Below, piece by piece: positions 47,894 to 58,100 of a stretch of 64,000 nt of DNA (positions are counted from its first letter, which is position 1; each line of letters opens with the position of its first letter). Origin of the DNA: Desulfopila sp. IMCC35006 (lineage in GTDB: Bacteria; Desulfobacterota; Desulfobulbia; Desulfobulbales; Desulfocapsaceae). Where the stretch lies: the NCBI RefSeq assembly GCF_005116645.1, contig NZ_SWCM01000008.1, positions 124,001 to 188,000 on the forward strand. The letters are read 5' to 3'. A model generated the notes under the pieces. The model was given only the letters and a program-made list of their open reading frames with translations. It was not told the origin of the DNA and made no database searches. The position numbers and the translations under genes were made by a program.

Positions 47894-48697
47894 ATGGATG
47901 TTATCGCATTAACTGGGGTCGATCTGGGCTTGGCTGCATCCCTTCTGTTGTTGCTTTCCGTGCTGAGTGTCATGCTGAGCCTGGGGCTGGAACGGAAAAT
48001 CATCTTTTTTGGCTGCCGGATGACGGCTCAACTCCTGCTCATCGGACTGGTGCTGCGCTTTTTGTTTGCCAGCGGCAGTCTGCTGCTGGTTTTGTTGATG
48101 TCAACCATCATGCTCCTTGCTGCTGGTCGGGAAGTCCAGGCCCGGCAAAAGCGCAAAATAATAGGTCTCTCCGGGTATCTGATCAGTGTCTGTGCCATGT
48201 TTGTCTCCTCCTTTTCGGTTACCGTGCTGGCGCTGGTGGTGATTATTCAGGTTAAGCCATGGTACACGCCGCAATATGCCATTCCGTTGCTTGGCATGCT
48301 GCTTGGCAATACCATGACCGGCATTGCTCTGGCCCTGGACAGAATGACAGACCAGTTGCACGGGCGGCGGGGAGAAGTGGAGCAACGTCTGTTGCTCGGG
48401 CAATCATGGCAGGAAGCGAGCAGCGACATTCGGCGTGATTGTATGCGGACGGGGATGATGCCGATCATTAATTCCATGGCGGCAGCCGGCCTGGTCAGTT
48501 TGCCGGGGATGATGACCGGACAGATCCTGGGCGGAACACCACCGGTTGAGGCGGTAAAATATCAGATTCTTATTATGTTTTTGATAGCTGCGGGGACAGG
48601 TTTTGGCGTTGTCAGTGCAATCTGGATGTCCGGATTGCACCTGTTTGACGCGCGGCACCGCCTCCGTCTGGAAATCCTTAAATCTGATAAGGTATGA
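47894..48697 (+). CDS. fetB: FetB-like (UPF0014) ABC transporter permease
   Basis: A 267-residue protein with about seven TM helices. Family signatures are RMTAQLLLIGLVLRFLF, STIMLLAAGREVQARQK, PLLGMLLGNTMTGIALALDRM and ALVSLPGMMTGQILGG-like text (AGLVSLPGMMTGQILGGTPPVEAVKYQI). With the adjoining ATPase it should form an exporter; iron is the known substrate class for FetAB, but substrate here is inferred. The gap to fetA is 73 bp. Confidence 0.85.
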   Translation: MDVIALTGVDLGLAASLLLLLSVLSVMLSLGLERKIIFFGCRMTAQLLLIGLVLRFLFASGSLLLVLLMSTIMLLAAGREVQARQKRKIIGLSGYLISVCAMFVSSFSVTVLALVVIIQVKPWYTPQYAIPLLGMLLGNTMTGIALALDRMTDQLHGRRGEVEQRLLLGQSWQEASSDIRRDCMRTGMMPIINSMAAAGLVSLPGMMTGQILGGTPPVEAVKYQILIMFLIAAGTGFGVVSAIWMSGLHLFDARHRLRLEILKSDKV

Positions 48698-48955
48698 AGA
48701 ACTTTCGAATTCCCCTTGAGTTTTCAGGTCAATTAATGTTCATATGTCTATAATCTTGTGGTGACGCAGGGGAGGATGCAATGGTTCGGGATCAGTACTG
48801 TAACAGAGTCCGGTAATCGGCGAGAAAGCCGGGGTTCTGTGCAATGCCCCTTGCTGTGTGGAGACCATTCTCTCGGACAGAGTATTTTCTGGCAAAAAAC
48901 AAGAAAATACTTTGAAATATACAAAATATTTTCAGGTTAAAAAGTGGAGTACAAG
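48698..48955 (+). other. Structured leader region before the CoA-disulfide reductase gene
   Basis: A 258-bp non-coding stretch with possible nested pairing: GCAGGGG (about 48767) with CCCCTTGC (about 48845) enclosing ACAGAGTCCGG/CCGGGGTTCTGT. A hairpin AGTATTTTCT/AGAAAATACT follows near 48881-48912. It does not match a riboswitch class I can recall. RBS GTGGAG is at the end. Confidence 0.35.
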
Positions 48956-50683
48956 ATGGGAAAAAAAATAGTGATTGTCGGAGGTGTTGCGGCAGGTCCC
49001 AAGGCGGCGTGTCGGTTAAAGCGACTTATGCCGGACGCCGAAGTAACCGTTATCGATCAGGATAATCTTATTTCTTATGGTGGATGCGGTATACCCTATT
49101 ATGTCTCAGGCGATGTCTCTGATGAGAAGGAGTTGCGCTCAACGAGTTTTCATATGGTCCGGGATGAGTATTTTTTCGAGAAGGCCAAGGGCGTCAAAAC
49201 ATTGACATCTACCCGCGCGCTGGCAATTGATCGACAGAAAAAGACCGTACAGCTCGAAGATCTGAAAACCGGCACAAGGTCGGAAATAGCCTATGATACC
49301 TTGATGCTCGCAACGGGCAGTAAGCCGGTAATGCCGCCGATCCCCGGCAACGATGCCGCAGGCGTGTTTACCGTGACCGATCTGCATAAGGCTATAGCTA
49401 TAAAGGATATGATCGCCAAAGGCAAGGTCGGCAAGGCGGTGGTCATCGGTGGCGGAGCCATTGGTATTGAAATGGCCGAGGCACTGACTGATCTGTGGGG
49501 CATAGAAACGTCACTCGTCGAATTTATGGACCAGCTGTTGCCAAGAATCATCGACTGGCCGATGGCCGCCATTTTAACGAAACATCTTCGCGATCACAAT
49601 GTTGCGGTGTATCTGAAGGAAGCCGCCGAAGAGATTGTCGTCAAGGACGGCAAAGTCGCGGCTGTCCGAACGGGAAAACGAACACTCGATGCCGATATGG
49701 TTCTTATGGCAGTCGGGGTACGGCCCAACACCCAACTGGCCAAAGACGCCGGACTCCTCGTGGCGGCCTCCGGCGGCATCGTTGTCAATGAACGGATGCA
49801 GACGTCTGATCCTGATATCTATGCAGCGGGCGACTGTGTCGACATTATTAACCTGGTGTCCGGCAAGCGTTTTGTCGCCCCCTTTGGCAGTATGGCCAAC
49901 AGGGAAGGCCGGGTCGCCGCCGATAATATTGCCGGGATACCGTCGGTCTTCAGAGGTGGTGTTGGAAGCTTTATCGTTAAGGCCTTCGAGCTTTCACTGG
50001 GGGCAGTCGGATTAAGTCTTGACCGGGCCAGGGCTGAAGGCTTTGATGCCGATTGTTCCCTTTCAGCCCCCTCGGACCGGGCCCATTTCTTCCCGGGGCA
50101 GAGTATTCTCTGTCTGGAACTGGTGTTTGATAAACGCACCAGAAAGGTTCTCGGGCTGCAGGGGACCGGAGCCGTCAACGATGCTCTCTCTGCCCGTATC
50201 GATGCAGCAGCGGTGGCACTTGCTGCCGGTGCCACAATTGATGATTTTGCCAACATTGAAATGGCGTATTCACCGCCTTTTTCTCCGGCCATCGATCCGA
50301 TCAATGCCGCGGCCTATATTGCCGATAACCTTTGCGATAAACGCATGGCGCAAATTTCCATGGAAGATTTTTATCAGTGGATGGCCGATCCCTCAAGTCA
50401 TCCGGACTGGCAGGTGCTTGATGTGCGCTATGCCAAAGAGGCTGTCCCGTTCATTGAACGCTTTGGCACCTCTCTGTGGACTTCTTTGCCATATGATCAG
50501 GTGCGCGATCGCTATCGGGAATTGCCATCGGATAAAAAGTTTCTGGTCTTTTGCAACGCCGGTTCCAGATCGTTTGAAATTCAATTGTTTCTTGCTTCGG
50601 TTGGTTTTAAGGATTGTCGCGTTGTTCCAGGCGGCTTCAATATCGTCAGACGGATGGGGGCCGATTGGCTGCCGGTGAGCTGA
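48956..50683 (+). CDS. CoA-disulfide reductase with C-terminal rhodanese domain
   Basis: A 575-residue flavoprotein of the single-cysteine disulfide reductase class. FAD motif KIVIVGGVAAGPKAA, active Cys44 in SYGGCGIPYYVSGD, NAD(P) motif AVVIGGGAIGIEMAEAL and FAD site DIYAAGDCVDI are visible. The C-terminal rhodanese domain (from about 475) holds Cys533 in VFCNAGSRSF. Such CoADR-Rhd enzymes reduce CoA disulfides, persulfides or polysulfide, fitting sulfur metabolism. The start ATG 48956 follows GTGGAG. No partner gene is adjacent. Confidence 0.9.
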   Translation: MGKKIVIVGGVAAGPKAACRLKRLMPDAEVTVIDQDNLISYGGCGIPYYVSGDVSDEKELRSTSFHMVRDEYFFEKAKGVKTLTSTRALAIDRQKKTVQLEDLKTGTRSEIAYDTLMLATGSKPVMPPIPGNDAAGVFTVTDLHKAIAIKDMIAKGKVGKAVVIGGGAIGIEMAEALTDLWGIETSLVEFMDQLLPRIIDWPMAAILTKHLRDHNVAVYLKEAAEEIVVKDGKVAAVRTGKRTLDADMVLMAVGVRPNTQLAKDAGLLVAASGGIVVNERMQTSDPDIYAAGDCVDIINLVSGKRFVAPFGSMANREGRVAADNIAGIPSVFRGGVGSFIVKAFELSLGAVGLSLDRARAEGFDADCSLSAPSDRAHFFPGQSILCLELVFDKRTRKVLGLQGTGAVNDALSARIDAAAVALAAGATIDDFANIEMAYSPPFSPAIDPINAAAYIADNLCDKRMAQISMEDFYQWMADPSSHPDWQVLDVRYAKEAVPFIERFGTSLWTSLPYDQVRDRYRELPSDKKFLVFCNAGSRSFEIQLFLASVGFKDCRVVPGGFNIVRRMGADWLPVS

Positions 50684-50700
50684 TAGCACCTGCTATTTCG

Positions 50701-50734
50701 AGCAGGGCAGCTCACTGTGAGGAGTTGCCCTGCT
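50701..50734 (+). terminator. Stem-loop after the CoA-disulfide reductase gene
   Basis: A perfect 9-bp stem AGCAGGGCA/TGCCCTGCT with an inner CTCA/TGAG hairpin, 17 bp after the stop. No U-run follows, so termination may be inefficient or Rho-assisted. Confidence 0.5.
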
Positions 50735-50875
50735 TATGAAAATCTGCCACTCTGTTTTCGCCTCCCTCATGAGTAATAAAAAAACGGGAAGTTCTTGTTA
50801 CCCGCAATGGCACGAAGATATCAGCAGGGCATACAATATTCCGATGATTTTAAGAGAGTACCGATGGATTAGTTG

Positions 50876-51153
50876 TGCCCCTGCGTTAGACAAAAAGTGC
50901 GATGCTGTGGTATGATGCTGACTTTGAGGAATGTGATTACCACTAGAGTTCAGCTTAGAAGGTCCAGAGGGATATGAGGAGCCCTTTTCACGGGACGCCA
51001 TAAACCCATCCCTGGGGGCTTGACCGCAGCCATCCAGGCTGCGGAACACCCGTGCAAAGGGCACCTCATATCCCCATGTAGCTGAAGTTTAGTGGTAAGC
51101 ACATTGAGGAAAGAGGCTTTTTGTTTAAACAAAATTTGATAAGAGCAGGGGCA
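50876..51153. repeat. 278-bp imperfect palindromic element
   Basis: The two halves are long imperfect inverted repeats. Matching blocks from the outside in are TGCCCCTGC, AATGTG-TTACCACTA, TTCAGCT, GGGATATGAGG, GCCCTTT and CACGGG. The centre holds a perfect CCGCAGCC/GGCTGCGG hairpin (about 51024-51044). The right arm also contains TTTTGTTTAAACAAAA, a perfect 16-bp palindrome. There is no reading frame of note and no clear target duplication. It fits a MITE-like or folded-RNA element just upstream of the HEAT-receiver gene. Confidence 0.75.
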
Positions 51154-51165
51154 TACTGAAGCAAT

Positions 51166-52797
51166 ATGGCTGAACTGAATCCGCAACACATGATCGAAGA
51201 ACTGCAGGACAATATCAAGACCGGAGACGCGCTCAAGGCGCAGCTTGTTTTGGCACATTTGGGAGCGGTGGAGCCGAAGACCCGTAACCGTCTGGTGTAT
51301 TTATTGTCGAAAGCGGATGCAGACTTTTCCGTGCCGCTTTTTATCTATCTTCTGACAGACCAGATGGCGGTTGCCGACGAGATGCCGGTCATCCGCGAGA
51401 CGCTGCTGTCCACTCTCCTGGCATATCCGGAAAAATTAATCGGATTTCTCGAATCTTCGAAAATAGTCGACAAAACCGAATTGATTAAAATTGTCGGTGA
51501 AGTCCGTTTTGTTGCGGCGACGCCGGTATTGCTCGACCTCATTGCGAAATCTGAAAGTGAGGTTGAAATTATGTTGATCATCGAGACCCTCGGGCTTATC
51601 GGTGATCCCCTGGCTATAAATACGCTGACCGACTACCTTTATGCCGCCAATAGGGAGCTGATAGTCGCTGCCGTGCAGGCGCTGGGGCAGGTGGGGACGC
51701 CTACGGCAATGCACCGGCTGGCCGAACGAATGGGAACTGATAATGAGATTGACTATCTGATACTGTCAATTTTTTCCGAGGTGCAGGATATCGTCTCGTT
51801 GGAAAAGCTGAATGATACAATCCGGTCGCATTATGCGCACATGCGTACCTTTGCCAAATCAGAGCTTGTCAGGATCGGCCCCAAGGCCGTTCCCGTACTG
51901 ATTGAGAACCTGCTCCATGATGATCCGGATTTCCTGATTCATACCTTGAATGTCCTGGGCGATATCGGCGACGAGTCGGCGGTGCAGCCTATCCGCAAAT
52001 TGCTGACCAATGAACCGAGAAGTGCGAATGTCCGATTTGCGGCCTATGAAGCGCTGGCTCTCCTTCCTCTGAAAAAGGGGGCGTACACCCTGACAGCCGG
52101 GTTGACCGATCGTGAAGACCACGTGTGTATTGCCGCAGCCAGGGCGATTGATAAAAATTTTTCAAAGATTCTTGGCGCCGGGATAAAAAACCTGCTGCGC
52201 GGACCGGAAGAGGAGGCGCGACATATTGCCAAAATCATTGTCAATGCCCAGGTTGAACAGATCTTTGGCTACCTGGCTGATGATGATCTGTTTGAGAAAC
52301 TGGCTCTTGTCTATCTTCCCCATACCCATATAGACATCCGCAATAATTATATCAGACTGTTGCAACAGGCTGGAAAGAATGATTTTGCGCGGAAAATTGT
52401 TGGCGAGGAAGAGACTGCGCAGCGGCCCAAAGTGGTGGCCGTAGACGATTCGAGGATGATTCTCAATATTTATAAAGCAACACTTCATGAACTCGGCTAC
52501 GATCCGGTGCTTTTCGAATTTCCGGCGTCGGCCCTGGCATGGCTGCAGACGGAGAAACCTCTCATGGTTCTCACCGATCTGAATATGCCGAATATGACCG
52601 GGATCCAGCTCACTGAAAGTATCCGCAAAAAATATTCGGCAAGGTTACTGCCGGTAATTATGGTGACAACCCAGAATGAGAGCCAGGACAATGAAGCGGC
52701 GCATATGGCCGGAATCAACGATATCCTTCACAAACCGTTTAATGCCAAAAGCCTTGGTGCGGCTATAGACCGAACTTTGCAGAAAGTGTCCTCTTGA
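51166..52797 (+). CDS. HEAT-repeat protein with C-terminal response-regulator receiver
   Basis: A 543-residue protein. Residues 1-400 are a series of HEAT-like helical pairs (e.g. LLSTLLAYPEKLIGFLESS, LIVAAVQALGQVGTPTAMHRL, LIHTLNVLGDIGDESAVQPI). Residues about 424-540 are a receiver (KVVAVDDSRMILNIY, phospho-acceptor D471 in VLTDLNMPNMTG, VTTQNES, and Lys in LHKPFNA). There is no output DNA-binding or enzymatic domain; the HEAT array is probably the protein-docking output. The cognate kinase is not adjacent. It overlaps the convergent PHP gene by 35 bp. Confidence 0.88.
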   Translation: MAELNPQHMIEELQDNIKTGDALKAQLVLAHLGAVEPKTRNRLVYLLSKADADFSVPLFIYLLTDQMAVADEMPVIRETLLSTLLAYPEKLIGFLESSKIVDKTELIKIVGEVRFVAATPVLLDLIAKSESEVEIMLIIETLGLIGDPLAINTLTDYLYAANRELIVAAVQALGQVGTPTAMHRLAERMGTDNEIDYLILSIFSEVQDIVSLEKLNDTIRSHYAHMRTFAKSELVRIGPKAVPVLIENLLHDDPDFLIHTLNVLGDIGDESAVQPIRKLLTNEPRSANVRFAAYEALALLPLKKGAYTLTAGLTDREDHVCIAAARAIDKNFSKILGAGIKNLLRGPEEEARHIAKIIVNAQVEQIFGYLADDDLFEKLALVYLPHTHIDIRNNYIRLLQQAGKNDFARKIVGEEETAQRPKVVAVDDSRMILNIYKATLHELGYDPVLFEFPASALAWLQTEKPLMVLTDLNMPNMTGIQLTESIRKKYSARLLPVIMVTTQNESQDNEAAHMAGINDILHKPFNAKSLGAAIDRTLQKVSS

Positions 52798-53575
52798 CGG
52801 CGGTAAAGTGTCTGCCCACTTGTTCTGGCTTATGGGCATCCGAGCCGAAGATAAAGGGGATATTGTGATCAACAGCTTTGGCGAGGATGCGTCGATCGGG
52901 AAACTGCTCCCCACGGATATCAATCCCGGATGTGTTTATTTCGATTGCCAGATTATTGTCTTTAACGGCTTGCAGTAATACATCAATAAGCCCATGGTGC
53001 ATCTCGCTCAGGCTTATTTCAGGTAAATAGCGCAGTGCTCCGTCCAGATGGCAGAGCATGGTGCCGGGCAGATAATTGACCGCCTCGATGAGTGTGGTGA
53101 AGTACCGATGGAGGATATCTTCGGTGCCGCTATGCCGGGCGAGCTGAGTATTCTCTTCTTTGCGGCTGAACATATTCAGGTGCTGTGCCATTCCTTCGAT
53201 CTTGAGGAAATGACAGGAGATGCCAACCTGATCCCAGCATCTTCTGGCGAGTCTTGATTTGAGCACCGCCCGGTAATCGGGGTTGTACCCACATTCCACT
53301 CCCAGGCCAATCTCGATTGCATCCGCATACACAGAGCGCAACCGTTCTCCTTCGGCAAAATAGGCATCAAAATCCTCTTCAGAGAGCCAGGTTTTACCAT
53401 GAAGAGAATGAATACCTTCCTCCATATGCTCCAGGAAGATGATTTTTTTTAATTTCTTTCTAAGGGCGGCCTGCACATACTCTTCCATCTCACCGACTGC
53501 ATGGCCGCAGAGGCGAGTATGAATATGCGAGTCTACAAGAGGATCGGCCAAAAAAGCAGAGCTGTTTTTGTCCAT
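52763..53575 (-). CDS. PHP-domain phosphatase (HisK/histidinol-phosphatase-like)
   Basis: A 270-residue PHP hydrolase. Metal motifs are VDSHIHTRLCGHAVGEMEEYV, FLEHMEEG, GLGVECGYN, the GISCHFL segment, AIEINTSG and FIFGSDAHKPEQVG. The closest named family is the PHP-type histidinol-phosphatase HisK, though other phosphoesterase roles occur. No other his gene is near, so the function is open. Its 3' end overlaps the response regulator gene tail to tail. Confidence 0.8.
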   Translation of the reverse strand: MDKNSSAFLADPLVDSHIHTRLCGHAVGEMEEYVQAALRKKLKKIIFLEHMEEGIHSLHGKTWLSEEDFDAYFAEGERLRSVYADAIEIGLGVECGYNPDYRAVLKSRLARRCWDQVGISCHFLKIEGMAQHLNMFSRKEENTQLARHSGTEDILHRYFTTLIEAVNYLPGTMLCHLDGALRYLPEISLSEMHHGLIDVLLQAVKDNNLAIEINTSGIDIRGEQFPDRRILAKAVDHNIPFIFGSDAHKPEQVGRHFTAVKRTLSAKFGL

Positions 53576-53611
53576 TTCATGTGTGCAGGTCGGATGAAAA
53601 AGAGAGAAGAA

Positions 53612-53806
53612 TCAGGCGTTTCCTTTAGGGAAAAAATGCAGCACACCGTCGATATCGGAGGTGTCGCAGACATGGCCGAGTTCGAGTTCAAGATCAAGAT
53701 ATTCTTCGATGCCTTCAATTTTCAGGGAAAGGGCCGGACCATCAGGGAGATGATAAACAACTGTACTGACGCCGGTTAAATCAATTGGACGACTAAATAT
53801 TTTCAT
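53612..53806 (-). CDS. Small hypothetical protein upstream of the PHP gene
   Basis: A 64-residue acidic protein (KIFSRPIDLTGVSTVVYHLPDG ending HFFPKGNA), 36 bp upstream of the PHP gene in the same direction, likely one operon. A weak AAGG precedes the ATG. No domain recognised. Confidence 0.5.
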   Translation of the reverse strand: MKIFSRPIDLTGVSTVVYHLPDGPALSLKIEGIEEYLDLELELGHVCDTSDIDGVLHFFPKGNA

Positions 53807-54106
53807 TCTGTAAAAACCTTGTGCTGCCGGTTGCCCGGCATGCTAAAAAATAAATAAAATGTGTAAGCAACAAGACATATACGATCTATTAAGAAAAACT
53901 GCAAGAGTTAACCGGAATAAAAGGGATCATTGCTGGTCCTGTTGTCAGTCGAACCTGGAGATTTCTTCATAGTCCACGATTAAGAGAAGGCGGGACGCTG
54001 AAATTGGTTTACACAACAGGTGGAGGCGTTTATGGTATAAGGTTGTCTGCGAGAAACGTAATCATGCAGAAAGGGTTCCAACATAAATTTATTTTTAGGT
54101 GGTGTA
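53807..54106. other. Divergent intergenic region
   Basis: About 300 bp between two divergent genes. AT-rich, with no gene or strong hairpin recognised; promoters for both sides are expected here. RBS AGGTGG stands before ATG 54107. Confidence 0.4.
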
Positions 54107-55072
54107 ATGAGTAATGCAGAGAATGATTCGAAGGTAAAAACAATCTTTGGCAAAGAAAAAAATCCATCGTCAATTGAACCTAAAAAATTGACTCTGGACA
54201 GTCCCTTGAAATTCCGTTGTCATCCGGGGGTGCGATGCTTTACCGCATGTTGCGGTGGTATTAAGATTGTTCTGACACCCTATGATATTTTGCGGCTGAC
54301 CAAAAGACTGGATATCCCGGCTCATGAATTTCTTCACGTCTATACTCAGCCGACTTACCTGGAAAAGACCGACATGCCCGGTGTCATGATCAAATTGCGG
54401 GAAGAAGACAACAAATGTCCTTTTGTCACTCCTGAAGGTTGCACGGTATACACCGACCGCCCCACGGCTTGTCGATATTATCCGGTTGGTATGGCTGATT
54501 TTCATGAAGGCGGCTCAAGAGACGCCGATGGTAAAGAAGTTCAATCGGCAGAAGAAAAATTCTTCTTCACCGTTCGGGAAGAGCACTGTAAAGGATTTGA
54601 AGAAGACAAGGAATGGACCATCCGTGAGTGGCGAGCGGACCAGGGGGTCGACGTCAGGGATGAAATGAATAAGGAGTGGCTGCGGCTGGTTATGCGGCGT
54701 AAATCCTACGGCCTTCAGGCAACCCTTTCGGAGCCGGCCAAACGGATGTTTTTCATGGCATCCACAGATCTGGCCACCTTTCGTAAGTTTATTTTCGAGA
54801 GCTCCTTTCTGGAAACCTATGAGTTGGATCAGGAGACAATCGATAAAATCAGGGAAGACGACGTTGAATTGATGCTCTTTTCTTTTAAATATCTGGCTGC
54901 GACGCTTTTCGGGGCCCAGGCGTTGAAGATCAAGGAAGATAAAATTAAAGCGAAAGTGGCTCAGATAAAAGAACGTCAGGATGAGGCGGTCCAGCAATCA
55001 GTCAAAGAGTACGAGGAACTGAAAGCGGAAACTGCCAAGCAAAAGGCCGCCACAGGGATCAAAAAGCAGTAA
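54107..55072 (+). CDS. YkgJ-family cysteine-cluster protein
   Basis: A 321-residue protein with a zinc- or iron-chelating CxxCxxCC-like cluster: FRCHPGVRCFTACCGG (C38, C44, C48, C49), CPFVTPEGCTVYTDRPTACRYYPVG. This is the YkgJ (UPF0153) pattern. The C-terminal half is helical and ends in a basic coiled coil (KIKAKVAQIKERQDEAVQQSVKEY). Biochemical role unknown, possibly Fe-S or metal binding. It is followed by a strong terminator shared with the converging PFOR gene. Confidence 0.85.
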   Translation: MSNAENDSKVKTIFGKEKNPSSIEPKKLTLDSPLKFRCHPGVRCFTACCGGIKIVLTPYDILRLTKRLDIPAHEFLHVYTQPTYLEKTDMPGVMIKLREEDNKCPFVTPEGCTVYTDRPTACRYYPVGMADFHEGGSRDADGKEVQSAEEKFFFTVREEHCKGFEEDKEWTIREWRADQGVDVRDEMNKEWLRLVMRRKSYGLQATLSEPAKRMFFMASTDLATFRKFIFESSFLETYELDQETIDKIREDDVELMLFSFKYLAATLFGAQALKIKEDKIKAKVAQIKERQDEAVQQSVKEYEELKAETAKQKAATGIKKQ

Positions 55073-55093
55073 ATTCAACAATCCTCACGAAAC

Positions 55094-55128
55094 AAAAAAG
55101 CCCAGTGGTCTATCCACTGGGCTTTTTT
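55094..55128. terminator. Bidirectional intrinsic terminator
   Basis: Perfect stem GCCCAGTGG/CCACTGGGC (55100-55122, loop TCTAT) flanked by A6 and T6, so it can stop transcription from both the YkgJ-like gene and PFOR. Confidence 0.95.
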
Positions 55129-55142
55129 GTTTCGGGTGAACT

Positions 55143-55174
55143 GATACCATTCCGGAATAGACCGGAATGGTATC
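55143..55174. terminator. Second hairpin at the PFOR 3' end
   Basis: Perfect 13-bp stem GATACCATTCCGG/CCGGAATGGTATC with loop AATAGA, 13 bp beyond the PFOR stop. No U-run, so it may stabilise the mRNA end or assist termination. Confidence 0.7.
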
Positions 55175-55187
55175 AAGCGGAGATAAA

Positions 55188-58100
55188 TTATTCTTCCACT
55201 TTCGCCTCAGGCTCAAGGGCTGCTGCAAGACTCTTGAGGAATTTCCAGCTCTTCAGCAAGTCTTTCTGCGATGCCTCTAAAAGTTCATTAGCATGAGCAG
55301 GGTTGACGCGCTTGAGGGTCCGGTAGCGGTTTTCGCCAAGAGCATATTCCTCGAAGCCGATCGTCGGTTCTTTCGAATCAATGATCAGCGGATTTTTGCC
55401 CTGGGCTTCCAGGTCTGGATTGAACCGGTACAGCGGCCAATGCCCGCTGGCCACCGCTTTTTTCTGCTGCTCAAGGCCGAGCGCCATGTTGATACCATGG
55501 TTTATGCAATGTGCATAGGCGATGATCAGAGATGGGCCGTCGTAGGCCTCGGCCTCGGCAATGGCTTTGATCGCCTGTGCCGGGTTGGCGCCGATGCTGA
55601 TCTGGGCAACGTAGACATTACCGTAGGTAATGAAGATAGCGCCCATATTTTTCTTGGGCATTTTCTTACCGCTGGAGGCAAACTGGGCAGTGGCGGCGCG
55701 TGGTGTGGACTTGGACATCTGACCGCCGGTGTTGGAGTATACCTCGGTGTCGACCACGAGAAGGTTGACGTTCTCGCCGGAAGCCAGGACATGGTCCACT
55801 CCGCCGTAGCCGATATCATAGGCCCAGCCGTCACCGCCGAAGCCCCAGACGGATTTTTTAACCAGAAAATCGCTGACATGCAGGAGGCGGCGGGCAATTG
55901 GATTAGTGTTGGTCAGCAGCGCTGCATTGAGCTGATCGATACGAGCACGCTGTGCCTCAATATCCATCTGGGTTACCTGAACTGCCTCCAGAATGGAAGT
56001 TGTCAGATCCTGACCGATGATGCCTGCTTCGGTGGCACCGACCAGAAGTTCGGCGGCCTGGTCACGCATCTTGTTGATGGTGGTTCGCATGCCGGCACTG
56101 AACTCGGCACAGTCCTCGAAGAGTGAGTTCGCCCAGGTCGGACCCCGGCCGTCTTTGCGCTTGCTGTACGGGGTAGTCGGCAGGTTGCCGCCGTAGATAG
56201 AGGTACAACCGGTCGCGTTGCCGATGTACATTCTGTCGCCGAACAGCTGGGAGATAAGTTTGATATACGGTGTTTCCCCGCAACCGGCACAGGCACCGGA
56301 GAACTCAAACAGTGGTTGTTTCAGCTGGCTGCCTTTCACAGTCGCCAGATTGATATCAGCTGGATTGATTTCCGGCAGTTCAAGGAAATACTCAACGTTT
56401 TTCGATTGAACGGCTTTGACCTCTTCGGTGTTTGGAATCATCTCCAATGCTTTTGTTTTCGCCGGGCAGACACTTACGCAGAGGGTACAGCCGCAGCAGT
56501 CTTCCGTGAAGATCTGTACGGTAAAGCGCTGGCCTTTAAACTGCTTGCCGACGGCTTCAATAGACTGAAACGCTTCCGGGGCATTTTTTGCCTCTGGATA
56601 GATTTTAATCCGGTTTGCTGCATGCGGGCAAACCAGCGAGCACTGGCCGCACTGGATGCAGTTTTCGGGAATCCAGCGGGGAACGGAAACGGCGATGTTT
56701 CGTTTTTCATACTGCGTGGTGCCGGTTGGCCAGGTACCATCGGCCGGCATCTGCGATACTTTCAGTTTGGCGCCGTTGCCCTCAATGAGCTTGGCGGTAA
56801 CTTCCTTGACAAATTTGGGGGCATGATCAGGAACGACCGGCGGCATCGGTTTACCATCGACACTGGTTCCCAGAGGGACCTGAACGATATTTTTGACCGC
56901 GCCATCAACCGCACTGTAGTTCATCTCGACAACTTTGTCGCCTTTCTTGCCGTAGGTTTTTTTGATCGCTTTCTTGATGGCGGCAATGGCTTCATCCTGG
57001 GTAAGGATTCCCGAGATCAAGAAGAAAGCTGTCTGCATAATCATGTTAATGCGAGCGCCCAGTCCAAGAGCAAGGCCTAAAGATACCGCATCGATGATAT
57101 AGAATTTGGCTTTTTTATTGATGAGATCGCGCTGTACATTTCCAGGCAGCTCGTTCCAGACGTTATCTTTGGTAAAGCTGGTGGTCAGCAGGAAGGTGCC
57201 CCCTTCGTCCAGATTGGACAGCATATCGACCTGCTCCAGGAAGGTGAAATTATGGCAGGCGATAAAGTTGGCTTTGTTGATGAGGTACGGAGCAACAACC
57301 GGATTTTTACCAAAACGCAGATGGCTGGTGGTGATCGACCCGGATTTTTTTGAGTCATAAACAAAGTAGCCCTGCGCGGAGTTCTCCGTTTCGGTACCGA
57401 TGATCTTGATGGTGTTTTTGTTGGCTCCAACCGTACCATCTGATCCGAGACCATAGAACATGGCCCGATAGACGTCTTTACCTTCGATAGTGAATGCCGG
57501 GTCATATTTGAGGCTGGAAAAGGTGACATCGTCGTTGGGCCCGACGCAGAATTTGCGCATAGGAGCCATGGTCTTCATATTGTCGAAAACCGCCTTGACC
57601 ATTGCCGGGGAAAATTCTGCGGAACCAAGTCCATAACGGCCGGAGAGAATGACCGGCGGATAGATGGAACTGTTTGTCTCGGTGGCTTCGCCTATTGCCG
57701 CACGCACATCAAGGTAGAGAGGTTCGCCGGGGGCGCCGGGCTCTTTGGTACGATCGAGCACGGTGATTCTTTCCACGGTGGCAGGCAGGGCATTAACCAT
57801 GGCCTTGGAGTCAAACGGACGATACAGGCGAACCATGACCATACCGATTTTTTCCCCTTTTGAGATAAGGAAGTCGATAGTGGATGCTACGGTTTCACAG
57901 CCTGAACCCATCATGACTATGACGTTTTCGGCATCGGGCGCGCCGTGATAATCAAAGAGGTTGTATTGCCGGCCGGTAATATCGGCAAATTTATTCATGG
58001 TCTCCTGCACGATGGAAGGGACCGCATTGTAGTATTTATTGACTGTCTCCCGACCGGTAAAGAAGACATCCGGATTTTGCGCGGTGCCGCGGATGGTCGG

